A stretch of DNA of 36,034 nt. It comes from Clostridiales bacterium. Its GTDB lineage: Bacteria; Bacillota; Clostridia; Saccharofermentanales; Saccharofermentanaceae. Of the stretch, positions 1 through 9,010 are shown one piece after another. Position 1 is the stretch's first letter; each line of letters starts with the position of its first letter. The notes beneath the pieces were generated by a model. It made no database searches. It was not told where the DNA came from and worked only from the letters and a program-made list of their open reading frames with translations. The stretch is from assembly GCA_017649645.1 (NCBI GenBank), contig JAGCGK010000183.1, forward strand, positions 1 to 36,034, written 5' to 3'. Position numbers and translations under genes: made by a program.

Positions 1-686
1 AAGACGACGAGGATGACGACGACGAGGACGATGAGGACGAGCCGGAGGAAACCAAGAAGCCTAAGGAAACTGAAGAAACTACAGAAGAGACAACTGAGGA
101 GACTACAGAAGAGACTACTGAGGAGTCTAAGAAGCCAAGTAAGCCTGCTTCCGGTTCTCTTTCATCAGATGAGCTCATCGATTTTGACAGCATGGACTTC
201 TACGTTGAAGGTACAAAGTACACATTGGGTCAGTCAACTATTAACGAGATGATCGCTGACGGTGTTGTTTTCGATGATTACAACATCGATGATCTCGAAG
301 AGTCACTTGACGGCGAGACACAGCTTTTCGAGTCATTTTCTATCGAACTTGCAGATTACATTTCCATGCGTTTGATGGTTGCTAACTTTACTGAGGATTC
401 CATGAAGGTTGGCGATTGCACGATCGTATCTCTTACATTCGAGTACACAGAAGAGATGGAAGAAGGTTTTGTAAGCTTTGACTTCCCGATCCCGTTCACA
501 GAGGACGAGTTCCTTGCAAGTGTTGATGTAGAGGCTGATGACTTCTACGAGTATGAGGGAAGCTCTTATACAACACATACATATTCTTACAGAAAATCTG
601 CTGAGGTTTACTTCGGTTCCTGCTACTATGAGTACACATTTAAAGACGGTGAACTCTACGAGATCAGTATGGATTACACACCGTAA
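1..686 (+). CDS. Acidic surface lipoprotein, C-terminal part (5' end outside window)
   Basis: An open frame enters from the left edge (first full codon at position 3) and ends with TAA at 684-686, so the start and any signal peptide are missing. The visible protein opens with an Asp/Glu tract, then a Glu-Glu-Thr-Thr repeat linker with Lys-Pro segments (to about residue 55), then a globular region of about 165 residues beginning near DFYVEGTKYTLG. The acidic Glu/Thr linker resembles those after the lipid-anchor cysteine in the genes at 17722, 18785 and 23682, so I infer a membrane-anchored lipoprotein. The globular part does not look like theirs and I do not recognise it. A first in-frame ATG at 192 lies inside the conserved region and is not the true start. 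An intrinsic terminator follows. Confidence 0.8.
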   Translation, partial: DDEDDDDEDDEDEPEETKKPKETEETTEETTEETTEETTEESKKPSKPASGSLSSDELIDFDSMDFYVEGTKYTLGQSTINEMIADGVVFDDYNIDDLEESLDGETQLFESFSIELADYISMRLMVANFTEDSMKVGDCTIVSLTFEYTEEMEEGFVSFDFPIPFTEDEFLASVDVEADDFYEYEGSSYTTHTYSYRKSAEVYFGSCYYEYTFKDGELYEISMDYTP

Positions 687-710
687 TCGGATATGAATTA
701 AATATCAATG

Positions 711-747
711 GAGCTGCATTCCTTTGGAAGGCAGCTCTTTTCTTTTT
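711..747 (+). terminator. Intrinsic terminator after the first gene
   Basis: GAGCTGC (711-717) pairs with GCAGCTC (731-737). An inner TTCC/GGAA extension closes a 3-nt loop, and a T-rich tract TTTTCTTTTT follows. It separates the partial first gene from the lipoprotein array. Confidence 0.9.
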
Positions 748-816
748 CGAAAATGTCGCTATTTTGACACGACAATATCTCTATTTGGTTTTTGACGTGC
801 TCTATATTTCAGTATT

Positions 817-880
817 GTAAGGTTTACCGGCCATTTCGTAATGTAGATAAATAGAATGGTCTCTCCCGCAGGGCTAAAAT
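817..880 (+). promoter_or_regulatory. Promoter with paired GTAA direct repeats (copy 1)
   Basis: GTAA cores start at 817 (context ATTGTAAGGTTTA) and 838 (TCGTAATGTA), 21 bp apart. A -35-like TAGAAT lies at 852-857 and a -10 TAAAAT at 875-880, with a 17-bp spacer. The second GTAA starts 14 bp before the -35 element, as in the three related promoters at 3271, 5700 and 10458. Upstream direct repeats two helical turns apart suggest an activator dimer site. The expected start of transcription is about 887, giving a 23-nt leader. Confidence 0.7.
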
Positions 881-909
881 CAAATCATCAACTAAAAGGA
901 GAGATTATT

Positions 910-3213
910 ATGAAATCCAAGAAAATCATGGCTGTCGCTTTAGCTGCTCTTATGCTCATGGGCAGTTCTTTTGCTATTGCAGGATGCAATTCCAAAAGCA
1001 ATAAAAAAGTAGTAACTATCAGTAAAGATGATCCGTGGTACAAGGTTAAGGAGATCGATCTTGATGAAATAGTCGGTGTTTCAGAATACACCAGTGCATA
1101 TTTCAACGGTATTGAGTATGCGGGAGATTATATCATCGCTAACTACGAGACATATAAATACGATCCGAAGAACATGCTCAGTACGAATGAGACTTTGATC
1201 GCTATATTTGATAAAGAAGGAAACTTCGTAAATAAGTTCGGTACAGCAGGTCTTATCGACGTCGATCAGAATTCTTATTGTCAGGCTCTCGGATGCATCG
1301 TTGAGAACGGTCAGATATATTGTTATTCAGCCGTGACGAATTGGATGGAAGGAAGCAGCAAGGTATATAAGGTTAAGATTGATGCCGAGACCGGAACGGG
1401 TGAAGCCGAGGAAGTCGATCTGGGTCTTGAAAATGGAGAGCAGATCAGCAGCATGACAGTTTGTGACGGATATGGTTTTATATTTAAGAATGCACAGGGT
1501 TCAGGTTACCTCTACGTTATCAAAGATGGTGAGATCGTCCATGAACAGGATCTTAAGAATATTATTCAATCCGATTACATCTATGTCTCCAATGCTATTT
1601 CTGACGGAGAAAAGATCAAATTGTATTCTTTCGACAATAACGGTCAGTGTGAATGTGAGTATGACACCAAGACCAATGAATTTAAGAATAACGGAGAGTC
1701 CAGTTACTACAGCAATTCCGGATCAATAGAGGGATTTGACGGAAAGTATTATACAGTCAAGGCTGACGGTGTATATGCTGATGACGATACGCTGTTCTGT
1801 GCTTTCGGTGATACTGACGGAAATTTGAACAGACTTTCTAATGCCAAGATCGGTTCCGTTCTGGAAGACAAAGTGATCCTTTTCGGAAATGATTATGATC
1901 CGTATACATATATGCCGAAGCCGTCCATTATCATTCTCGATAAGCAGGATGAGAACCCTAATGCAGGCAAGACATTACTTACTGCTTCCGCCCCATTTAT
2001 GATGGTAACCGAGATGACGGCTGAAGGTATAAGAAAGTTCAATAATGAGAACGATAAGTATTATATCAGGACGACCAGTGATGATCTGTTCAATGATCCG
2101 GATTACGATTATCAAGATGAAGATTTCATACAGAAATACCAGGATGAGTTTAAGATGAAAGTCTTGGCTGATGACGGTCCTGATATCATCTTCGATGTTA
2201 ATAACATAAACGGTCTGGAAAATGAGGATTGTCTTCTCGATCTTTCCAAGGATATTACTTTTGATCCGGATCTTTACTACACCAATATTACCGATTCAAT
2301 GGCCAAGGACGGCAAGCTCTTTGCAATCCCGCTCAGTTTCTCTGTTGAAGGTCTGCTTGTTGAGAAAGAGTGCATTAAGGATGGAGCAAAGGGATTCACT
2401 CTTGATGAGTATAAGAAACTGGTAAGTGAAGCTTGTAACGGTGAAGACCCGATCACTGAAATGTATTCAAAGGAATCATTGTTCTTCTACTTCCTCAGCA
2501 GTTCCTACAATACATGGATCCAGGATGGAAAAGTTAACTTTAACCAGGACGAGTTCAAGGCAATGGCAGAGTACATCAAGGACAATATGCCTGATAATCC
2601 TACCTTGATGGATGAAGACGGAGTAATCTATTACGACGAAACCTATATGCAGTCACAGATGAATAAGAAAGCAAGACAGATATATCTTTATTCTGTTTCT
2701 GACTTCTTTAGAGAAGTGGCATATATGGAAGATCCCGAATTCCTCGGATTCCCTTCAACGGACGGAAGAGGTCCTGCTGCTTCAACACAGCAGACAGTCG
2801 GTATCAGCGCATCAACAGCAAGCAAAGATGCTTGTGTAGAGTTCGTTAAAGCGTTACTTTCGCCTGAAGTTCAGAAGCTGTGTGATACCAATCCGATAAG
2901 CAAAGAAGCAGCTGAAAGTATAGTAGACGAAGCTCTTACCTCGTTGAATGAAGAATACAGGAAAAATGTTGAAGAATATGGATACAGCGATGAAGAAGCT
3001 ATAATGATGGGCTATTCCAAGCCTAAGGATAACGCGAAGGAAATCTACCTGAATTCGCTTGATAAGGTTGATTCGGTATATATGTTTGATACTTCGATAG
3101 AGACCATCGTATCGGAAGAAGCTCAGGCTTACTTCTCAGGTCAGAAGAGTGTAGACGAATTCATCGCCAATCTCGAAAACAGAGTTCAGACAGTACTCAA
3201 CGAACAAGGATAA
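910..3213 (+). CDS. Large lipoprotein: propeller-like half plus family-1-like solute-binding half (paralogue A1)
   Basis: Predicted 767-aa lipoprotein. The start is ATG 910 because AGGAGAG lies about 6 nt upstream, the predicted transcription start is near 887, and it gives a clean signal peptide with lipobox AIAGC (Cys26). The longer frame from 856 has no such support. The mature protein begins with a conserved DDPWY motif (about 40-44). A region to about residue 348 is rich in short beta-type repeats and Gly-Asp turns and looks propeller-like. NPNAGK follows at 349-354. The remaining about 410 residues carry marks typical of extracellular family-1 solute-binding proteins: a GPDIIFD segment near 422, GFTLDEY near 495, a DACVEFVKALLSPE segment, and a C-terminal helix region YFSGQKSVDEF. 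It heads a tandem run with 3361 and 5818. No sugar-type permease is nearby, so ligand and partner are unknown; sensing or substrate capture at the outer face of the membrane is inferred. Confidence 0.9.
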   Translation: MKSKKIMAVALAALMLMGSSFAIAGCNSKSNKKVVTISKDDPWYKVKEIDLDEIVGVSEYTSAYFNGIEYAGDYIIANYETYKYDPKNMLSTNETLIAIFDKEGNFVNKFGTAGLIDVDQNSYCQALGCIVENGQIYCYSAVTNWMEGSSKVYKVKIDAETGTGEAEEVDLGLENGEQISSMTVCDGYGFIFKNAQGSGYLYVIKDGEIVHEQDLKNIIQSDYIYVSNAISDGEKIKLYSFDNNGQCECEYDTKTNEFKNNGESSYYSNSGSIEGFDGKYYTVKADGVYADDDTLFCAFGDTDGNLNRLSNAKIGSVLEDKVILFGNDYDPYTYMPKPSIIILDKQDENPNAGKTLLTASAPFMMVTEMTAEGIRKFNNENDKYYIRTTSDDLFNDPDYDYQDEDFIQKYQDEFKMKVLADDGPDIIFDVNNINGLENEDCLLDLSKDITFDPDLYYTNITDSMAKDGKLFAIPLSFSVEGLLVEKECIKDGAKGFTLDEYKKLVSEACNGEDPITEMYSKESLFFYFLSSSYNTWIQDGKVNFNQDEFKAMAEYIKDNMPDNPTLMDEDGVIYYDETYMQSQMNKKARQIYLYSVSDFFREVAYMEDPEFLGFPSTDGRGPAASTQQTVGISASTASKDACVEFVKALLSPEVQKLCDTNPISKEAAESIVDEALTSLNEEYRKNVEEYGYSDEEAIMMGYSKPKDNAKEIYLNSLDKVDSVYMFDTSIETIVSEEAQAYFSGQKSVDEFIANLENRVQTVLNEQG

Positions 3214-3225
3214 GATGATCTTCAA

Positions 3226-3253
3226 AGGAGGCCGCAAGGCCTCCTGTTTTTTT
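3226..3253 (+). terminator. Intrinsic terminator, GCAA loop
   Basis: AGGAGGCC (3226-3233), GCAA tetraloop, GGCCTCCT (3238-3245), then a G and seven T. The hairpin core recurs at 5657 after the next paralogue, indicating that gene and terminator were duplicated as a unit. Confidence 0.95.
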
Positions 3254-3270
3254 GCCTTTCTTTCTTATTT

Positions 3271-3333
3271 GTAAGGTTTCCTTTATATTTGTAATCCAAA
3301 GCAATAGTTGTTTATCTATGGCAGGGATATAAT
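3271..3333 (+). promoter_or_regulatory. Promoter with paired GTAA direct repeats (copy 2)
   Basis: GTAA cores at 3271 (TTTGTAAGGTTT) and 3291 (TTTGTAATCC), 20 bp apart. The -35 element TAGTTG is at 3305-3310 and a perfect -10 TATAAT at 3328-3333, with a 17-bp spacer. The leader is about 21 nt before ATG 3361. Geometry matches copies 1, 3 and 4. Confidence 0.75.
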
Positions 3334-3360
3334 GTAATTACAAAATGAAGGAGAAAACTT

Positions 3361-5643
3361 ATGAACACTAGAAAGATCATTGCATCTTTCCTTACGCCTT
3401 TGATGCTGATTGGAAGCGCTTTTGCTTTCGCGGGATGTAAAGGAAAGTCAACAGGGGAAGGTCAGATCATCAGTAAGGATGATCCGTGGTTTACGACAAA
3501 GGAAGTACATTTCAATGACATCTGTGACGCCGGAGATTATTCGGAGATCGCATTTGAGGGTTTTCAGTTTGAAGGCGATTATATCCTGGTCAACTGTGAG
3601 GCGCACAATTTTTCGGATGAAGGTTATATAACGATCGGGGATTATATTACCTGCATCTTGGATCAGGACGGCGAACTGATAAGCCGTTTGTCTTCGACTG
3701 ACATCGTCGGTGAATCTGATAAAGCTTTTACCACACTTTTAGGATGTATCGCTGAGAATGGAGACCTGTATTGTTATCTCAATCATGGAGGTCTTTGTAA
3801 GGCCAAGATAGATCCTGAGACTGGGAAGCCCGGAAGCGTAGAGAAAGTTGAACTTGGTTCAGGCAATATATCTTATATCGAATGTATGTCTGTCTATGGA
3901 GATTATGGTTTTATCTTCGCAGAATCCGGAAGTTCATACGAAGTCCTTGTTATCAAGGACGGAGAACTCGTTCTCGAGAAGGATCTTAAGAGTGAATTTG
4001 CGACTGATTATGTTTATGTAAGCGGGATCAGCGGAAATGACAGTAAGGTCACTTTATATATCTCATATTCAGGCGGCCTTGCCGAATGCGAATATGATAT
4101 TAAGAGTAATGACTTTAAGAAGGTCGGCGACTCCATATTCAGCAGGCCCGGAAATGTGGTTCAGGGCTTTGACGGCAGATACTATTCCGATGAAGGTGAC
4201 GGAGTCTATGTCGATGGTGAACCGTTCTGTTTGTTCGGAGATTCTGACGGGAATCTGAAAAGACTTTCCGATGCTAAATTAGGTTCCGTAATGGAAGACC
4301 GGGTCATTCTTTACGGAGATGCGTCAGATACGATCTCTCTGGATCAGGATCCTGTTCTTTATATTCTTGTAAAACAGGCTGAGAATCCTAATGCAGGCAA
4401 GACTTTGATCAAAGCATATTCTTCATATTCCATGGTGGATGAGATGATAGCAGAGGGAATAAAGCAGTTTAATGCCGGAAGCGACAAATACTACATAAGG
4501 ACCCAGGCTGACGATGCGTATAACGATCCTGATTTCGACATGTTTGATTCAGAAAGTTATCAGAAATACGAAGATGAGTTTAAACTGAAGGTCCTGTCGG
4601 ATGATGGTCCTGACATCATCTTTAATGCCGATAACATAAGCGGATTGGAAAATGATAATTGTCTTATTGACCTGAGTAAAGATATCAAGCTCGATCCTGA
4701 CAAGTATTATGCTACGGTTGAAGAATGTGCTGTAACAAACGGCAAACTTTATTCTCTTCCTTTGAACTTCTATTTTGAAGGTATCATTACAGATAAGTCA
4801 TATGTTAAGGAAGGAACCAAGGGATTTACTTTTGACGAATATGAGGAATTCGTAAGTACTACCTGTAACGGAGAGAATCCTTTGTGTGAGGAATACTCCA
4901 AGGAAGATCTTCTTGTCCATTTTGTGTGCAGTTCATATAACTCATGGATAAAAGACGGCAAGGTGGATTTCGACCATGATGAATTCAGGAAAATGGCTTC
5001 GTACACGAAGGATAACATTCCGGATCAGGCTAATCTCGAAGATGAAAACGGCGTTGTCACTTTTGACGACGGGTATCTGATGAACCAGGCAAAAAAGAAA
5101 GCATCCTGCATGTCGGTCTATGATCTTTCGTTCTTAATAAGATTTATGCCTGACATGAAAGATCCGGTTCTTCTTGGATTGCCTTCTACTGAAGGAAAAG
5201 GACTGACTGCACACATTGAAACGACTGTATCATTAACCGCATCCTGCAAGAACAAGGATGCCTGTCTGGAACTCATAAACATATTGCTTAGTCCTGAGAT
5301 CCAGAAACTGAGTTCCTGCAGTCCGATGAACAAGGAGGCAGCAGAATACCTGATAGATAAGACCATAAGTGCATTAAATGCCGAGTATGAGAAAAGACGC
5401 GATCAAATGGGTTATACCAATGAAATGCTGGGAATGATGGGATTATCCGAGGTTCCTTATGAGTTAAGAAAAGTATACCTTGATGCTCTCGAAAACATTG
5501 ACGGAGTGGGCCATTATGATCTGTCGGTAACAACGATCCTTCGTGAAGAATCAAGAGCATATTTCTCAGGTCAGAAAGACATTGATTCTTTTATCGGTAA
5601 TCTCGAAAACCGTGTTCAGACAGTGATCAACGAACAAGGATAA
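3361..5643 (+). CDS. Large lipoprotein: propeller-like half plus solute-binding half (paralogue A2)
   Basis: Predicted 760-aa lipoprotein starting at ATG 3361, with AAGGAG 7 nt upstream. Signal peptide and lipobox FAGC place the lipidated residue at Cys26, as in five of its relatives. DDPWF at about 40-44 replaces the usual DDPWY. The N-terminal beta-repeat region ends in NPNAGK at 342-347. The solute-binding half contains GPDIIFN near 416, GFTFDEY, and a C-terminus almost identical to paralogue A1 (AYFSGQKDIDSF, then NRVQTVINEQG). It is closest to 910-3213 over its whole length, and the shared terminator and promoter support recent tandem duplication. It has its own promoter and terminator, so it is probably transcribed alone. 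The ligand is unknown. Confidence 0.9.
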   Translation: MNTRKIIASFLTPLMLIGSAFAFAGCKGKSTGEGQIISKDDPWFTTKEVHFNDICDAGDYSEIAFEGFQFEGDYILVNCEAHNFSDEGYITIGDYITCILDQDGELISRLSSTDIVGESDKAFTTLLGCIAENGDLYCYLNHGGLCKAKIDPETGKPGSVEKVELGSGNISYIECMSVYGDYGFIFAESGSSYEVLVIKDGELVLEKDLKSEFATDYVYVSGISGNDSKVTLYISYSGGLAECEYDIKSNDFKKVGDSIFSRPGNVVQGFDGRYYSDEGDGVYVDGEPFCLFGDSDGNLKRLSDAKLGSVMEDRVILYGDASDTISLDQDPVLYILVKQAENPNAGKTLIKAYSSYSMVDEMIAEGIKQFNAGSDKYYIRTQADDAYNDPDFDMFDSESYQKYEDEFKLKVLSDDGPDIIFNADNISGLENDNCLIDLSKDIKLDPDKYYATVEECAVTNGKLYSLPLNFYFEGIITDKSYVKEGTKGFTFDEYEEFVSTTCNGENPLCEEYSKEDLLVHFVCSSYNSWIKDGKVDFDHDEFRKMASYTKDNIPDQANLEDENGVVTFDDGYLMNQAKKKASCMSVYDLSFLIRFMPDMKDPVLLGLPSTEGKGLTAHIETTVSLTASCKNKDACLELINILLSPEIQKLSSCSPMNKEAAEYLIDKTISALNAEYEKRRDQMGYTNEMLGMMGLSEVPYELRKVYLDALENIDGVGHYDLSVTTILREESRAYFSGQKDIDSFIGNLENRVQTVINEQG

Positions 5644-5656
5644 GATGAAATCTCAG

Positions 5657-5682
5657 GGAGGCCGCAAGGCCTCCTGTTTTTT
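5657..5682 (+). terminator. Intrinsic terminator, GCAA loop (duplicate of 3226)
   Basis: GGAGGCC (5657-5663), GCAA loop, GGCCTCC (5668-5674), then TG and six T. The core from GGAGGCC through the T-run is nearly the same as at 3226-3253. Confidence 0.95.
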
Positions 5683-5699
5683 GTCTTTCTTACATCATT

Positions 5700-5762
5700 G
5701 TAATGTTAATCCCTGATATGTAATGTAAAAAAATAGTTGTCGAATATAGACAAGAATAAAAT
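5700..5762 (+). promoter_or_regulatory. Promoter with paired GTAA direct repeats (copy 3)
   Basis: GTAA cores at 5700 (ATTGTAATGTTAA) and 5720 (ATGTAATGTAA), 20 bp apart. The -35 element TAGTTG is at 5734-5739 and the -10 TAAAAT at 5757-5762, with a 17-bp spacer. The leader before ATG 5818 is about 49 nt, longer than in the sister genes. Confidence 0.7.
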
Positions 5763-5817
5763 TGTATTGGGAAGTAAAGACACATCACTATTTCTTCATG
5801 GAGTTGGGGGATATTAT

Positions 5818-8112
5818 ATGGAAACAAAAAGGGAAGCTGCTGCTATTCTTGCAGTCCTGATGATCGCTGGATCCTTATCGGTTCTCGGGGGATGCAAGAA
5901 GAATAATGAAGAGGTCATACGCGAAGAAGATACATGGTATTACGCCAAAGAGATTGATCTGAATACGGCGTGTGATATATCGGGATATGACTCGGTGTCT
6001 GTCGATGATCACAGGATCCTCGGTGATTATATACTCGTATCATATACACTTTTCAAATACGATAATGAAACAGTATCAGACGATAAGATCACATGCATAT
6101 TCGATTCGGAAGGAGAACTGATCAACAGTGTGGATCTTAAGGCTATCTCCGGAGACTACGATGAGGAAGCATATATGGAGGTCCTCGGTTGTTCGCAGGA
6201 AAATGATGTTCTCTATTGCTATTATTCCGAGAATAATTGGGAAAAGGATATCAACCTGATAAAGAGATTCAGCGTGGATCCTTCGTCCGGCAATGTAGGT
6301 GAACCGGAGGATGTGGATTTTGCTCTTGCCCCGGGTGAGCGTGTGGAGGAAATGGCATTTTGTGATGATTACACTTATATATTCAAGTGTTCCGGAATGG
6401 CTGTCATCCTATATGCGTATAAGGATGGTGAACTGCTCATGGAGAAAGAAGTCAGAGGTTTTCTGAGTTATGAAGGTTTCGCTGTGGATGGCATAAGCCG
6501 TGACGGAGATATGATCAGGTTTTATATCTCCAACGCATCAGGAACTATCGAATATGAATATGATGTCAATACTAATGATTTTAAAAGGTCCGGTTCGGAA
6601 AAGTTTTATTCCGGAAACGGTACGGTAAGAGGATTTGACGGCAGGTATTATACGACCAAATCAGGCGGTATCTATGTCGATGACGAACTGTATCTGTCTT
6701 TCGGAGATACGGACGGGAATCTATATAAACTTGCATGTTCCAAACTGGAAAGAGTGCAGGAAGACAGGATCTATCTGTATTACTGGGATCTTGATTTTGA
6801 TACATATAAGCTGATAAATAATATGACGATCCTCAAAAAGGCTGATAAGAATCCTAATGCAGGAAAGATACTCATCAATGCCGAATCTGCATTTTCGACT
6901 GTGGATGAGATGACAGCCGAAGGAATAAGAAAATATAACTCCGAAGACAACGGATATTATATCAGGACTATGAGTGAAGATTACTACTATGGTCATCCAC
7001 TCAATTATTCCGATGAAGAAGAATGGAAAAAATACGAGGATGATTTTAAGATGAGGATCCTTTCAGATGACGGTCCGGATATAATATTCCAGCCTGCAAA
7101 AGTCAGCGGTTTGAATTCAGGACAATATCTTATGGATCTGAGTGAAGATATAGTGCTCGATACCGGATCCTACTACACAAACATAATAGACAAGTTGAAG
7201 GTGGATGATAAGCTATATAGCATACCGCTGAGCTTCAGAGTGGAGGGCATCCTTACGGACAGATCCCTTGTCAAAGACGGAGCGAAGGGATTTACTTTCG
7301 AAGAGTATAAGGAACTGGTAAGTACTATTTGTAACGGTGATGATCCGATGAATGATATTTATTCAAAAGAGGATTACCTTTTGCAGTGCCTGAGTACATC
7401 AGGAGATCTCTGGTTCAAAGACGGCAAGGTGGATTTTGATCAGGAGGCGTTCAGGGAAACAGCAGAATATATAAAGGATAATGTTCCTGATAAAGCAAAC
7501 ATGGAAACAGAAGAAGGTTCGGTCGTGATAGGTACCGATTATCTCAGAGAACAGACAACGAGAAAAGCCAGAGCATTCTACATGCTCTTTACAAGCGATC
7601 TGTTAAGAGAAACCTCGGATCTCGATGAACCGGTAATCCTCGGATTTCCTTCGTCCGACGGCAGAGGCTGTATGGCTAAGATAACAGAGAGTGTTGCAAT
7701 ATGTTCGTCAGCCAAGCATAAGGATGCGTGTATTGATTTTATTAAGATGCTGCTGTCACCGGAAATCCAGGAACTGAATCTGTATAATCCGGTCAACAGG
7801 GAAGCAGCGGAATTCCTCATAGATAAAGCTGTAAGTTCTATGGATGAATACTATGAAAGATGCATCGCGGATCCGAATCTGACTCAGTATGATCTGCATC
7901 TGATGGGCGTCGTGAAGGCGCCTGAAGGAGCCAGGGAGAATTATCTCAAGACTTTGGATAGCGTGGAATGTGTCTATACATTTGATACCGCGATGTCGAC
8001 GATCGTATCGGAAGAAGCAAGAGCATATTTCTCCGGTCAGATGGACATAGATACTTTCATCAAAAATCTTGAAGACAGAGTACAGACAGTGCTTGATGAG
8101 AAGAAGGAATAA
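5818..8112 (+). CDS. Large lipoprotein: propeller-like half plus solute-binding half (paralogue A3)
   Basis: Predicted 764-aa lipoprotein. ATG 5818 is chosen because GGGGGA ends 6 nt before it and the -10 box at 5757-5762 places the longer frame's start upstream of the transcript. The lipobox VLGGC gives Cys26. The conserved entry motif is altered to EDTWYYAKE. The NPNAGK junction is at about 345-350, after a beta-repeat N-terminal half that includes the family motif GFDGRYYTTKSGGIY. The solute-binding half has GPDIIFQ, GFTFEEY, a DACIDFIKMLLSPE segment, and ends with ARAYFSGQMDIDTF. It is more diverged from A1 and A2 than they are from each other. No clear terminator follows; the amino-acid ABC operon begins 85 bp downstream with its own promoter. 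Confidence 0.9.
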   Translation: METKREAAAILAVLMIAGSLSVLGGCKKNNEEVIREEDTWYYAKEIDLNTACDISGYDSVSVDDHRILGDYILVSYTLFKYDNETVSDDKITCIFDSEGELINSVDLKAISGDYDEEAYMEVLGCSQENDVLYCYYSENNWEKDINLIKRFSVDPSSGNVGEPEDVDFALAPGERVEEMAFCDDYTYIFKCSGMAVILYAYKDGELLMEKEVRGFLSYEGFAVDGISRDGDMIRFYISNASGTIEYEYDVNTNDFKRSGSEKFYSGNGTVRGFDGRYYTTKSGGIYVDDELYLSFGDTDGNLYKLACSKLERVQEDRIYLYYWDLDFDTYKLINNMTILKKADKNPNAGKILINAESAFSTVDEMTAEGIRKYNSEDNGYYIRTMSEDYYYGHPLNYSDEEEWKKYEDDFKMRILSDDGPDIIFQPAKVSGLNSGQYLMDLSEDIVLDTGSYYTNIIDKLKVDDKLYSIPLSFRVEGILTDRSLVKDGAKGFTFEEYKELVSTICNGDDPMNDIYSKEDYLLQCLSTSGDLWFKDGKVDFDQEAFRETAEYIKDNVPDKANMETEEGSVVIGTDYLREQTTRKARAFYMLFTSDLLRETSDLDEPVILGFPSSDGRGCMAKITESVAICSSAKHKDACIDFIKMLLSPEIQELNLYNPVNREAAEFLIDKAVSSMDEYYERCIADPNLTQYDLHLMGVVKAPEGARENYLKTLDSVECVYTFDTAMSTIVSEEARAYFSGQMDIDTFIKNLEDRVQTVLDEKKE

Positions 8113-8135
8113 ACCCGCATAAGATATGCCTCGCC

Positions 8136-8164
8136 TTTACTTTGATTTATGCGAACATTATAAT
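8136..8164 (+). promoter_or_regulatory. Promoter of the amino-acid ABC transporter operon
   Basis: TTTACT (8136-8141) and TATAAT (8159-8164) are separated by 17 bp. The promoter lacks the GTAA direct repeats of its neighbours, so the transporter is likely controlled separately. Confidence 0.6.
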
Positions 8165-8196
8165 TACGTTGTAAATCAGTTAATGAGGTGATCTTT

Positions 8197-8991
8197 ATGA
8201 AGAAAATAGTTGCTATCGCGCTTGCATCAGTCATGATGCTCGGTCTTTTCTCTTCCTGTTCAGGAAAAGATTCCAATGGCGGAAACGGTGATTCCAAGAA
8301 GGAATTCGTAGTAGGTTTTGATGCTGATTTCCCGCCTATGGGTTTTAAGGACGACAGCGGTAACTATGTAGGTTTTGACCTTGATCTTGCTAAGGAAGCA
8401 GCAGAGCGTATGGGCCTCGAGTTCGTAGCTCAGCCGATCAACTGGGACAGCAAGGATCAGGAATTAAGTTCAGGAAATATCGATTGTATCTGGAACGGTT
8501 TTACCATCAGCGGACGTGAAGACAAGTACGCTTGGACAGATGCATATATGGAAAATAAGCAGGTCGTAGTAGTTAATTCTGACTCCGACATCAGTAAGCT
8601 TACTGACCTTGCAGGAAAGACAGTCGCAGTTCAGAAGGATTCCTCGGGACTTGCAGCAGTTAACGATAATGCAGAACTTAAGGATTCGTTCGGAAGCCTT
8701 CTCGAAGAAGACAACTACCTTAACGCTATGATGGAACTCGAGTCCGGAGCGGTTGACGCCATCGTAATGGATGAGATCGTAGCCCGTTACCAGATCCAGA
8801 CATCCGGCAAGAACTTCAAGATCCTCGATGAGTCAGTTGCGAGCGAGACATACGGTGTGGGTTTTGAACTCGGCAACACCGAACTTCGTGATCAGGTCCA
8901 GAAGACCCTCGAAGATATGGCTTCTGACGGTACAATGACCAAGATCTCCAACGAGTGGTTCGGAACAGACGTAACCATTATCGGCAAGTAA
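8197..8991 (+). CDS. Amino-acid ABC transporter, substrate-binding lipoprotein (family 3)
   Basis: Predicted 264-aa lipoprotein that captures a polar amino acid outside the membrane and hands it to the permease encoded next. ATG 8197 is preferred over GTG 8188 because GAGGTG lies 6 nt before it. Lipobox LFSSC places the anchor at Cys21. The mature part starts with a family-3 pattern, FVVGFDADFPPMGFKDD, followed by VGFDLDLAKEAAERMGLE. An SGRED segment carries the arginine that usually holds the substrate carboxylate. Length and order are typical of the cystine/glutamine/histidine class, but the substrate cannot be fixed from sequence. It is the first gene of a three-gene operon (20 bp to the permease) that sits between two groups of unrelated large lipoproteins. 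Confidence 0.95.
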   Translation: MKKIVAIALASVMMLGLFSSCSGKDSNGGNGDSKKEFVVGFDADFPPMGFKDDSGNYVGFDLDLAKEAAERMGLEFVAQPINWDSKDQELSSGNIDCIWNGFTISGREDKYAWTDAYMENKQVVVVNSDSDISKLTDLAGKTVAVQKDSSGLAAVNDNAELKDSFGSLLEEDNYLNAMMELESGAVDAIVMDEIVARYQIQTSGKNFKILDESVASETYGVGFELGNTELRDQVQKTLEDMASDGTMTKISNEWFGTDVTIIGK

Positions 8992-9010
8992 TCTTTGTAG
9001 GCAGGTTTTA

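Noticed and set aside
856-912. Upstream in-frame start at 856 for the first large lipoprotein
   Set aside because: It lies before the predicted transcription start near 887, lacks a ribosome site, and would bury the signal peptide.
8116-8153. Inverted repeat CGCATAA/TTATGCG before the ABC operon as a terminator or operator
   Set aside because: The arms are 24 bp apart, there is no T-run, and one arm lies in the promoter spacer. The evidence is too weak to call a site.
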